The notes under the pieces are model-generated. The model was not told where the DNA came from, ran no database searches, and saw nothing but the letters and a program-made list of their open reading frames with translations. DNA of 64,000 nt, taken from Ichthyophis bannanicus (taxonomy: Eukaryota; Chordata; Amphibia; Gymnophiona; Ichthyophiidae). Position numbers and translations under genes: made by a program. How positions within the stretch are numbered: the stretch's first letter is position 1; every line of letters starts with the position of its first letter. The stretch covers positions 132,205,596 through 132,269,595 of the forward strand of contig CM066045.1 in the NCBI GenBank assembly GCA_033557465.1. Reading direction: 5' to 3'. Below, one piece after another: positions 51,592 through 60,905 of the stretch.

Positions 51592-52429
51592 ACTCATCGT
51601 TGATTCCAGTTCCCCTTTTTCATTTTATTTTTTCTTAAAGTTTATTTTACTTCAGTTTTTTCAATAATTCTTCTCCTCCAGGAATGGTGCCTCCTCAGGC
51701 ACCATTGTCCAATTCGATTTTTCTCCATATTATTTTTAAATATGGAGAAACCCTGAAGTGGGTTCAAGAAACGCTCCAAGAGTTCCAGCACAATTTCCAT
51801 CGCTGATGGGCATTCTCGGTGCTTAAAAAGTTTAGGCCTAGACCACAACATTGAGTCCTGTCTCTCCTGTTGCAATATGACTTCCAGAGGTCGAAAGAAT
51901 TGTGACAAACAAAAGGCTAAGCTGTTTCCTACAGACTGAGCTCCCTCGGTGCACTCCTCAGGGGCGTCGACTCCGTCAAAGCCATCCCATGCGTCTAGGT
52001 CCTCACCGGTAAAGGAGAAGCATCGCTCGGAGTCACCGGTGTTTAAGAAGAAGAAGACAGTGACTTCGAGGTCATTGACTTCCAACACCAAGCATCAGCA
52101 TCGCCATTCATCACATTACAATGCAGCTCGTCCATCTAAAGAACCCCGGCAGGAAGTGTCACTCTCCAAAGCCATATGGGGGTTTGGGATGCCCCTGAGG
52201 TCTAATTCTCGGTGTAGCCCCCGATACCATCATCGGGAGTTGTGGCCCACACATCTGTGTCTGGAGTCACTCCTCCTCCAGTACCATCATTGAATGGCCA
52301 TGTCATCGCCATCGAGCATAGCATCACTAAACTCTTAGTGGTTGTAACGCTGATAACATCGACTGCTCCACTGCCGGCACCGGTACCAGTTCCACTGAAA
52401 CCACCAGTGACCACAGACATCGGCACTAT
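51592..52429 (+). pseudogene. Type A leader and gag segment inside D10, part 1
   Basis: Matches the type A leader and gag of D2 (3890-4800). The ATG at 51741 is followed after four codons by a stop, then 'SGFKKRSKSSSTISIADGHSR' (first 20 residues) in which both Cys of the first CxxC pair are changed. 'HSSGASTPSKPSHASRSS' near 51950-52005. No type A left ITR precedes it. Interrupted at 52429 by D11. Confidence 0.75.
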
Positions 52430-52904
52430 CTCCAGGAACAAGCAGGAATGAGTCTTCACATATGGGTATCGTCGGTACCGACGGAGCCTGTGCGGGAACG
52501 CTCCCCAGCGTCCAGTAAGAAAGCTTTTGGGAGCATCCCACAGCACCTGCGCGCTGCCTTCCCGCCTTTCCCAACCGTCTCTCTCCAGTTCTCTGGAGGG
52601 CCATGTCACAGCTCACAATGTGAGAGCCATGGCAGCCTCAATGGCTCATCTAAACTCTGTGTCCATCGACCAGATCTGTCGAGCGGCCACCTGGGCCTCG
52701 GTTCACACCACAGTCCATTACTGTTTGGACAAGGACTCCCGCCGGGATGCCTCATTTGGTCAGGTTGTCCTCAAACACCTGTTCCATTCCTAATCAACTC
52801 CTACCCACCTACCCTGGTTGGATGCCAGAGATCCATGGGGAGGAAGTGGAGCCCTCTGCAAGGGCACACAACCATGGGGTCTCTCCCTGGCATCTGCAGC
52901 TAGG

Positions 52905-53010
52905 GAGTCCCCATATGTGAAGACTCATTCCTGCTTGTTCCTGGAGATAGCACAGTTACTTACCTGTAACAGGTGATCTCTGGGAACAGCAGGAATAAGT
53001 CTTCACAACC
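52905..53010. repeat. D11 ICR
   Basis: Type A ICR with ATA at 52947-52949; right half ACTTACCTGTAACAGGTGAT as in D4. Confidence 0.88.
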
Positions 53011-53088
53011 CACCCACCTCCCCTAGGAGTTGTATCTCTCTATCTATCTTTCCTTTCCTCTCTCTCTCTTTGTCTCAGCTTTAAAACT

Positions 53089-53278
53089 CGAACTGGAGAG
53101 AGGCGGTTGGGAAAGGCGGGAAGGCAGCGCGCAGGCGCTGTGGGATGCTCCCAAAAGCTTTCTTACTGGACGCTGGGGAGCGTTCCCGCGCAGGCTCCAT
53201 CGGTACCGACGATACCCATATGTGAAGACTTATTCCTGCTGTTCCCAGAGATCACCTGTTACAGGTAAGTAACTGTGC
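53089..53278 (-). repeat. D11 right ITR and outer extension
   Basis: Inverse of 52430-52590, ending with CACCTGTTACAGGTAAGTAA and CTGTGC. Confidence 0.9.
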
Positions 53279-53281
53279 TTT

Positions 53282-53935
53282 ACCGCAGGCATCCTCTGTT
53301 TTACATAGCTCAGAGTAACTGATACCGAAGTCCTCAGTGCCATCGGTTCCGATACCTTCTACATCCAAACAACGAATATATGAATATCAAAGGTATCTTA
53401 CATCTCATAGAGATTATTTTGATTTCCTTCTGGACTCTGATTCCAAGGACGCATCCGAGGTAGAATCCATCGAGTCTGATACACCCAGAGATGTACCGTC
53501 GGATCTGTCACCTCGTTATGAACGTTGACGTTCGCCCCCCTTGAACATGTTTTTTTCAAGACTTCATTAAGGACATGATGGCAGCTCTTGATGTTTCAGT
53601 GGCTACAGAGATGGAGCCAAGGGCTGAAGAGCTCGATATATTCCAGTATCCATCAGCACCGAATGAGGCTGCCACCCTCCCGGTGCACATCTTAAAAAAC
53701 TTGATGGTTAGAAAGTGGGAAGACCCCATGTCAAACCCTACGGTAAGCATAAGGCTCAATACCCTATATAGGGTTCCTCCCTCTCCAGGTTTCGAAAAGC
53801 CCAAACTTCCCCACCATTCCATTGTTGTGGAGTCTGCCAGGAGGAGGATCAAAAGTCAAAAGAATTACTCCTCAGTGCCTCTTGGCAGGGATGCCAGGAC
53901 CCTAGATGCATTTGGAAGGAAAGCACCCTACCAGG
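53282..53935 (+). pseudogene. Type A gag segment inside D10, part 2
   Basis: Continues the type A gag after D11. 'YFDFLLDSDSKDASEVESIE' near 53408-53470, 'DFIKDMMAALDVSVATEMEP' near 53562-53620, 'AEELDIFQYPSAPNEAATLP' near 53625-53685 and 'HHSIVVESARRRIKSQKN' near 53812-53865, colinear with D2 at 4870-5330. At about 53935 type B gag resumes. Confidence 0.75.
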
Positions 53936-56330
53936 GTCCTCAGGAAGGATTCTTCTGCTGGCAGAGACTGTGCAAAGTTCCTCAAGGCCGTAGTCCTCAT
54001 TGAGGATATATTCACGAGAGTGCTGGCGCCGGGCCCGAGATCCTTGGTGAACATGCCAAAAGCTTTGAAGCCTTCTGGCTTGGAAACCATAATGGTGGCC
54101 TTGGAGCAGAATATCACTGCTATCCTGGCCCTGCAGCGGGCAGTGATGGCTGGTTCATCCGCATCATCTTCCCCAACAACTGGGCCCCTACTTAGAGAGA
54201 GTCCCTGGTCATCGAGCCGAGCTTCAAGCGCCACAGGGTTCGGGTAAGCCGTCTGTGTCGGTCGAGATTCCGGTCCCATTCCTCAGGCATCCGGTCCTCC
54301 CAGACTAGTTTCCGTGACTCGGACGCCAGGTCCTTCCCCTTGGTGCCAGCCTTGAGGCAGTGAGTCGCAGTGCCTCAGATTTGTTGTCCCACTCGACTCC
54401 GAGTGGGAGACCAACTTTGAGGCATCTCCAGAAACCAAACGGCACTGAAATATTCCCTCAGCCTCGTCTCCCCCCGATGCCCCGGCACCATTCTCCTCTG
54501 GAAGATGTGGCCTTCCATGACTTTGTCAAGGACATAGCCAGGGCCCTCTCGGTGCAGACTGAGCGGAGGAAGACCCGCGCACCATGGAGCTGGAGATCCT
54601 CCAATATGAGTCTTCACTCAAGGAAACACTCAACAGTGCCCATGCAGCTGATCCTCGAGCAGCTACTGTCAGAATATGGGTGACACCGGCATCAGTACCG
54701 GTGGTAAGCCAGTGCCTTGACGCCATGTACCACATCCATAAGGGCCTGGGGTTTTACAAACCCTTACTCCCACATAACTCTATGGTCATCGAGTCGACCA
54801 TGAAAAAATTTAAGAGCCAAAAGACCTACTCCTCTGTTCCCCCTGGGAGGGAGGCCAGAGCCCTCGACGCCCTCGGGCACAAGTGTTACCAGGGCTTGAT
54901 GCTGGGGTGCAGAATCCAAGCCTATGAATTATACACAGGTATGTACCTGAAGGCGCTAACCCAGGAGCTGTCAGGGTTTTCGTCAGGCCTTGTCGGGGAG
55001 CCAATGTTCCAGTCTCTGACCTCGGGAATCAAGTACTGCTCCAAGTTCCTCTCTTGAGTTGCCTACGAAATCCAAGGGAAATGTATGCAATAGGGGGCGA
55101 GAGGTTGGTGTGCACAGATGAGGAGAAGGACATTAGTGTGATTATTTCTGAAGATCTCAAGGTGGCAAAACAGTGCGACAAGGCAGTGCAAAAGCCAGGA
55201 GGATGCTGGACTGCATACAAAGAGGAATTACCAGTAGAAAGGAAGAGGTACTAATGCCACTGTATAAGTCACTTGTGAGGCCTCACTTGGAATACTGTGT
55301 TCAGTTTTGGAGTCCATATCTTGCAAAGGATGTAAAAAGACTAGAAACGGTTCAGAGGAAGGCGACCAAAATGATTTGGAGCCTGCGTCAGAAGCCTTAT
55401 GACTTGAAGACCTAAATATGTACACTTTGGAGGAGAGGAGGGATAGGGGAGATATGATTCAGACCTTTAAATACTTAAAGGGAAATAATGAACAAACCTC
55501 TTCCAAAGGCGGGGAAGCTGTAAAACTAGAGGGCATAACATGAAGCTGCAAGGTGGTAAATTGAAAGGCAATGTCAGGAAATACTTTTTCACTGAAAGGG
55601 TGGTGGATGCTTGGAATGCCCTCCCGATGGTAGTGGTGGGGGCAAACACAGTGACGTAATTCAAAATGGCATGGGACAGACACAGTAGATCTCTTTACAG
55701 CAACAGGATAAAATCAAAATAAACTGAACTACTGTATCTAATTTCTCAACAAATAGGGGTGTCCTAGATGGAGCGGTGGGTTCACCCTTAAACAAAGGCA
55801 TGGGGTGGGGTGGCCTGCACAGAGTGGTAGGTGCACCTACTCTTTCCATCTTACTGGGCAGACTAGATGGACCATACTGGTCTTTATCTGCCGTCATTTA
55901 CTATGTTACTATGACGGCTTCAAGTCAGTTGCTTGAGTCGCGGCAGCCAGCATCGGCGCCTGATGCCAAGTCTGGCTACTGTCTTCCAACCTCTAGCAAT
56001 GGGTCCAAGACAAGCTGCTCATCGTCCCCTTCTCTGGAGAGAACATATTCTGCAGACCTATGGCTGACAAGGTGGCTGAGATAGAGGCCAACGCGTTGAC
56101 TCACCAGAAGCTCTATAAAAAGACCTCATCCCTTCCCTGCAAGAGAACAGGGGGGGAAAGGATACCTGTTCCCGAGGAAAAAGGGTCCCTTTCCACAGAG
56201 TCACCACTACCAGCTCTTCCTGGGCGAACAACAAGATTCTCACCCTAAGAGGCAAGGCCATGGAGCTCAGAAGGCAAAAGCACTGAAGCCCCAGGCCTCA
56301 TCTCCCACCCAATCCAGGGAGAGATTTTGT
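53936..56330 (+). pseudogene. D10 gag, type B part, split by a CR1 fragment
   Basis: 'VVLIED' near 53990, 'MVALEQNITAILALQRAVMA' near 54090-54150, 'SSPTTGPLL' near 54170, 'DVAFHDFVKDIARALSVQTE' near 54505-54565, 'HNSMVIESTMKKFKSQKTYS' near 54773-54833, 'YELYTGMYLKALTQEL' near 54925-54972, then 'KYCSKFLS' and a stop. The CR1 fragment lies at 55068-55912. After it: 'WVQDKLLIVPFSGENIFC' near 56002-56055 and 'RPMADKVAEIEANALTHQK' near 56055-56115. Confidence 0.72.
55068..55912 (+). pseudogene. CR1-like LINE 3' fragment inserted in D10
   Basis: Same CR1 subfamily as the minus-strand copy at 30344-37912. Encodes 'NPREMYAIGGERLVCTDEEK' near 55070-55130, 'ITSRKEEVLMPLYKSLVRPH' near 55225-55285 and 'LEYCVQFWSPYLAKDVKRLE' near 55287-55347, then in other frames 'FTERVVDAWNALPM' and the 3' end 'tgccgtcatttactatgtta'. 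The host Gag reads 'VAY' before and 'DGFKS' after. Confidence 0.88.
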
Positions 56331-57140
56331 CTCCCAGGGCAGTGTCTCCCCTCCCCCAGGAGACATTCATCAGCCCACAGGGAGGGCACCTGGCACTCTG
56401 CCCACAGATGGGCCAACATCACCTTGGACCAGTAGGTACTTCAAGTGGTAAGGGAGGAATATCTCCTCCACCTTCAGCAAATACCACCCAGGTTCTTCCC
56501 AGGAGAGCTCACAGGTCTGATCAGGGTCAATGTAGTAGAGCCTGTACCCACGCATCTATGGAAAATGGCTTCTACTCCAGATACTTCCTTGTCCCAAAGA
56601 GAACTGGGGGCCTCAGGCCCATACTAGAACTAGGAAAACTGAACAAGTTTCTGGTGAGGGAGAAGTTCAAGATGCTCTCCCTTGGAACACTGCTGCCTTA
56701 TCTCCACCATGGAGATTGGCTGTGCTCCTTGGATCTAAAGGATGTGTACACACACATCCTAATCCACCCCTCCCACAGGCAGTACCTAAGGATCTTGGTA
56801 GGAGGAGGACATTACCCTTACAGGGTGCTACCGTTCAGCCTGGCCTCATCGCCAATGGTCTTTACCAAATACCTGGCAGTGGTGGCTGCCCACTGCGTCT
56901 ACAAGGGGCCTTCATCTTCCCCTTCTTATATGACTGGTTAATCAGGGATGGCACAGCCTCAGAGGCCAATCAGGCTGCAGAGCATGCATCCCTCCTTCTG
57001 CAGCACCTGGGGTTCATCATAAGCTATCCCAAATCCCTCCTCTCTCCAGCCCAAAATCTGGAGTTCATAGGCTTGACATGCTGCAGGTCAAGGTGGTCCT
57101 CCCCAGAGAAAGAGAAGAATGCCTCAGACAACTAGCAGGA
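56331..57140 (+). pseudogene. D10 RT remnant
   Basis: 'NGFYSRYFLVPKRTGGLRPI' near 56562-56622, 'KFLVREKFKMLSLGTLLPYL' near 56647-56705, motif A 'CSLDLKDVYTHILI' near 56722-56765 and 'YRVLPFSLASSPMVFTKYLA' near 56820-56880. The catalytic box near 56925-56945 reads LYDWL-like and is broken. 'LGFIISYPKSLLSPAQNLEF' is near 57008-57068. One open stretch of 204 codons (56327-56941) covers most of it. Confidence 0.78.
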
Positions 57141-57687
57141 AAGGTGCAATGCTGCCGGTCTGTGCCAGCTCCTCTCCTCCTCTGTCTTCTGTGGCATATT
57201 GCCTCTATGATCCACATAATGCCCTCAAGCTCTCTTGCACAGGCGGACAGCCCATTGATGCCTCCACTCAAAGTGGACAGAAGACATGGGAAGGCTTCAG
57301 AACAGGATGAGGGTTTCCCGCCAATTTACAGAATCCCTCAACTGGTGGCAAAACATTTGCCACCTCCGGGCAGGAATGTTTTTCTAAGCAGCCGTGCCTC
57401 AGAGGACCCTGACCACGGATGCCTCCCTCCTAGGTTGGGGGGTGGGGGGCACATTGTGGGGATCGCTGCACACAGGGCAGCTAGTCTCAGGAGGAATCAC
57501 TGCTTCTGATTCATTTCCTGGAGCTCAGGGCAATCTTCCTAGCCCTACAAGCTTCCACCACCGCCTGCGACACCGGCCCGTAATGATCCAGATGGACAAC
57601 CAGGTCTCCATGTTTTATATCAACAAGCAGGGGAGCACGGGTTCGCACTCTCTCTTCCAGGAGAGTACTGTATTGCATCTCACAACG

Positions 57688-58020
57688 CCCAGTAAGAGAC
57701 GAGGATTGCAACGAAGGAACGTATAAAATGTAACCTTTATTAAAATTATTCCACTTCAGCCACTGACCCGACACAGGCCGTGTTTCGTAAAAGCCTTCTT
57801 CAGGGGCTTGAATGGCTGTATTTTATGCTGCTTATTATTGAAGTATCTCCTGTATTGTCATAAATAATAATAAACCTGTATGAGAGAACACATTAGCACA
57901 GGTTAGCAGTGTTAGTGAGTTGGTGAAACCTGATCTTTGAAATGAAAAGAAGTTTCCGCAAACGCAGTGGAGTAAACGTCACCTCACACAGGATGAATTT
58001 GTGCTATTTTTGTTGGACTT
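57688..58020 (-). mobile_element. Penelope-like fragment with hammerhead-like motif
   Basis: 333-bp insert with a perfect 15-bp duplication ttgcatctcacaacg (57673-57687 and 58021-58035). The minus strand has the CTGAAGA ... GAAA ... GTGTC arrangement. The sequence differs from the insert at 22130, so it is another Penelope-like family. No coding region. Confidence 0.75.
57766..57808 (-). ncRNA. Hammerhead-ribozyme-like motif
   Basis: Minus strand: CCCC, CTGAAGA, a weak stem II region (aggcttttac), GAAA, stem III ACAC-ggcc-TGTGT, C, then GGG that can pair with CCC as stem I. Confidence 0.6.
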
Positions 58021-58349
58021 TTGCATCTCACAACGGCATGCTCTTGCGAGCGGTTTACCTCCTGGGCCAGGACAACTGTCTAGTGAACTAACTGAGCACA
58101 GTCCTTCGGCCACACAAGTGGCGCTTAAACCCCAGGGTGACCAAATGGCTTTTCCACCTCTGGACCTATTTGCCTTTCCAGACAACATGCAGCTGCCTTG
58201 CTTCTACTCGCATCAACTGCACCCAGAGAGAGTGGTGGCAGATGCCTTCCTGATCTCGTGGTCAGAAGGCCTACTCTTTGCTTTCCCACCGACCCTACCA
58301 TGTCGCCAGGACCCTCTTCAAGATCCAGAGCAATAGGACATCAGCTATA

Positions 58350-59514
58350 CTAATTGCGCCTATGTAGTCAAGGCAGCCTTGTTATCCACTGCTACTCTCC
58401 CTGTCGGTGGCGCTCCCAGTCCCGCTGGGCCAATCCCCAGATCTCCTGTCCCAGGAAGGGGGCTCACTCTTGCACCCCAACCTGGGGTCCCTAATGCTAA
58501 CAGCGTGACTGTTGAAAGGGTAGCAATTGCCCCTTTCAATCTTCCGAGAGAAGTAGGGGAGATCCTACTGGTCTCCTGAAAGCCCTCCACCAGACGGGCT
58601 TATGCCTTTAAGTGGGGGAGGTTCTTCGCAAGGTGTGTGGGAAGAAGGGAGAACATCTTCTCCTGCCATGTGCAATTAGTACTCCAGTGTCTACTGCACC
58701 TTTCACACACTGGGCTAAATTTAACTCCATGAGGGTGCATCTGTGCGTGTTAGCCGCTCACCACCACCCTGTCGAGGGTAAACCCCTCTCGGGCCTGCCC
58801 CTGATCTCCAGGTTCCTCCTGGTCCTCCTGTTATCCAGGCCCCCTCTCCGCCCTCCTGCAGTGGAGTAGCACCTCAATGTGGTGCTCTCACAGCTCACCA
58901 GACCACCATTTGACCCCCTAGCCACCTGCGGTACCCTTCTTGGAAGGTGGCCTTCCTGGTGGCCCATACGTCCGATCGAAGAGTGAGTGAACTTCAGGCC
59001 CTTGTGGCGGATCCACCATATACAAGGTTCTACAAGAACAGGATAGCACTCCACATGCACTCCAAATTCCTCCTGAAGGTGGTATCTCTTTTCCCCCTCA
59101 ACCAAGAGGTGGTCCTCCCCATGTTCTTCCCACGGCCTCACTTCTGCTAGGAGGAACTAGTACTTCATACACTGGATTGCAAATGGGCCCTGTCCTTCTA
59201 CTTGCAGTGGACTCGTGTCTTACAATCCCAGCATACTTGAGCGTCCTGTGACTAAGTGAACTATGTCCACTTGTGTGACAGACTGTATTGCCCTCGCCTA
59301 TGAGCGGGCTGGCCTCTCCCTTGAGCACCGGGTCACAGCGCATCGCGTGAAGGCAAGGGTGGCCAACTTGTGCTCAGAGCTGGTGACGGAGATCTGCAGG
59401 GCCACCACATGGTCTTCAATCCACATGTTCGCAATTCACTACTGCCTGGAGAGCGATTCCTGAAAGGACAGTGCATTTGGCCAGGCATTACTCTGTAATT
59501 TTTTCGGCGTGTAG
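58350..59514 (+). pseudogene. D10 tyrosine recombinase remnant
   Basis: 'VTVERVAIAPFNLPREVGEI' near 58503-58563, 'KPSTRRAYAFKWGR'-like near 58580-58620, 'SDRRVSELQALVADPPYTRF' near 58970-59030 (first catalytic Arg kept), 'YKNRIALHMHSKFLLKV', 'AHRVKARVANLCS' near 59339-59378 (the Arg of HxxR is Lys), and 'EICRATTWSSIHMFAIHYCL' near 59388-59448 with the Tyr. It ends near 59514 after a stop at 59461-59463. Several frame changes. Confidence 0.75.
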
Positions 59515-59679
59515 GCAACTCCTGCCCTCCGACCCTTCTGTGTTCAGGCTACTGGAGTGATAGTGCCACTGGATGCCAGAATCTTGCAGAGTCTCTCATG
59601 GGGACTCATCTTCTGCAATTCACGGCTACCCCATTGGTCACTGTTGGTGCTGTCGTTGTTCGCTTCTCAACAGCCTGGA

Positions 59680-59790
59680 GCTTGGGAGTCCCATGTGGGA
59701 GGACTGACTTCTTTCTTTTTCCTAGAGAAATCGTAGTTATTCACCTGTAACAGGTGTTCTTCAGTGATAGCAGGAATCAGTCCTCAACCC
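59680..59790. repeat. D10 ICR
   Basis: Type B ICR, AAA at 59728-59730; right half TTCACCTGTAACAGGTGTTC. Confidence 0.8.
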
Positions 59791-59869
59791 TCCTTCCTCC
59801 CCTGTGAGTTGCATTCCTAACTTGTTTTATTTTTACTACCGTCATAGCAATGTCATCTGACTGAACAAA

Positions 59870-60040
59870 ATGCACCATTAGGTGGGAAGGGGACCATGCA
59901 TGCATGGAAGCATGTTCCAAAGGCTTTCTTTGAAAGCTGAGGAAATACTCTGGGCGTGCTCTGTCAGTGCCGACATCTCCTATATGTGAGGACTGATTCC
60001 TGCTGTCCCTGGAGAACAACTGTTAGGTGTGTAATTATGC
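59870..60040 (-). repeat. D10 right ITR and outer extension
   Basis: Inverted type B ITR with 'ccatgcatgcatgg' and 'ctttctttgaaagctg'; the outer palindrome is decayed (CAACTGTTAGGTGTGT). Confidence 0.8.
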
Positions 60041-60499
60041 TATCTATGTCCTCAACAACTTTGGGTCATCATTAAGCATTATTGTATGGGGAATTGTTTT
60101 TTTGCTTTCCCTCCCTTACAGACTGATGCCTTTGAATCTGCAGTTGCCTGATTCACCTGTTCTATTTCTCTTTGAACCTTCTAGTTAATCCCTTCATAGA
60201 AACATTCCACTATAGCACATTCAGAAAGGGAACTTATGATATCTCCAAAGCTTGTACTGAGAATAATTACATTAGTGGGGAACTGAAGGCAGCTCCCCTA
60301 GGTGACATGTTACCTTCTTGAGAGTGAGGATGGAAGAAGGGTAAAGAAGACATGTTACCTTCTTGAGAGTGAGGATGGAAGAAGGGTAAAGAAGAGAAGA
60401 CTCCTTATATGAAGCATTAAAGTTAAAGATTTTAATAGACAAGTGAAGGAAAGCCCAGCCAAAATGCGTTATTCCTATTTTCCTGTATATTCATTTTTT
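60041..60499. other. Interval with 45-bp tandem duplication, otherwise unrecognised
   Basis: The unit starting gacatgttaccttcttgaga at 60304 is repeated at 60349 (two copies, to about 60393). Nothing else recognised. Confidence 0.6.
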
Positions 60500-60670
60500 C
60501 TCCAGGACCAAGCAGGAAGTCAGTCCTCACATATGGGTGACGTCGGCGCCGATGGAGCCCTTGTGCGGAGCATTTCCCCAGCTTTCAAAGAAAGCCTTTG
60601 GGAATTGCAGCGCGCATGCGCGGTCCCCTTCCCACCCAAGGGTGCCATCTTGTTCAGTCTTCTTTTTTCC
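60500..60670 (+). repeat. D12 left ITR
   Basis: Type B left ITR: 'cacatatgggtgacgtcggc', 'ttccccagctttcaaagaaa', 'gcgcgcatgcgcgg', 'gccatcttgttcagtc'. Confidence 0.88.
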
Positions 60671-60905
60671 ACGGAGCCCGACGGACGTAGATCATTTTTC
60701 CCCGAGGAAAAAGTTGATTTCCCTATTTTTTCTCTTTTTTTCTTCGGTTCGACGCCGGATCCTTTTCCCGCCTTGGACCGGTACGCCGGTATCGAGTCCA
60801 ATCTCTCTTCTTCGGTTTTTGTCCTTTGTGACTAGCGTTCGCGCCATTTTTATTTTTTCCCTGGCAGCCCGGTCTTTTGACCTCGCAGGGGCCCTTTTTC
60901 CCCCG

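Larger units (their letters stand above)
52430..53278 (+). mobile_element. D11: 849-bp internally deleted type A DIRS mini-element
   Basis: Left triplet TAT (52427-52429), right triplet TTT (53279-53281). The left ITR (to about 52590) is joined directly to the last part of the YR: 'LEGHVTAHNVRAMAASMAHL' near 52593-52655 and 'DQICRAATWASVHTTVHYCL' near 52667-52727, with HxxR and Tyr blocks, to a stop near 52792. ICR and right ITR follow. ITRs differ at about four of 140 positions by eye. Its right end is almost the same as that of D4. Confidence 0.88.
57380..58345 (+). pseudogene. D10 RNase H and post-RNase H remnant, split by a Penelope fragment
   Basis: 'RTLTTDASLLGWG' near 57403-57440, 'MIQMDNQVSMFYINKQGSTG' near 57582-57642, then the insert at 57688-58020. 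After it 'AVYLLGQDNC' type sequence near 58040-58075, 'DLFAFPDNMQLPCFYSHQ' near 58165-58218 and 'LLFAFPPTLPC' near 58270-58305. Confidence 0.72.
51047..60040 (+). mobile_element. D10: mosaic type B DIRS element with type A block in gag
   Basis: Type B left end after TTT (51044-51046) and type B ICR and right ITR ending at 60040. The gag region switches to type A sequence at about 51592-53935, which contains D11, and returns to type B. Also inserted: a CR1 fragment (55068-55912) and a Penelope fragment (57688-58020). Decayed. Confidence 0.8.
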
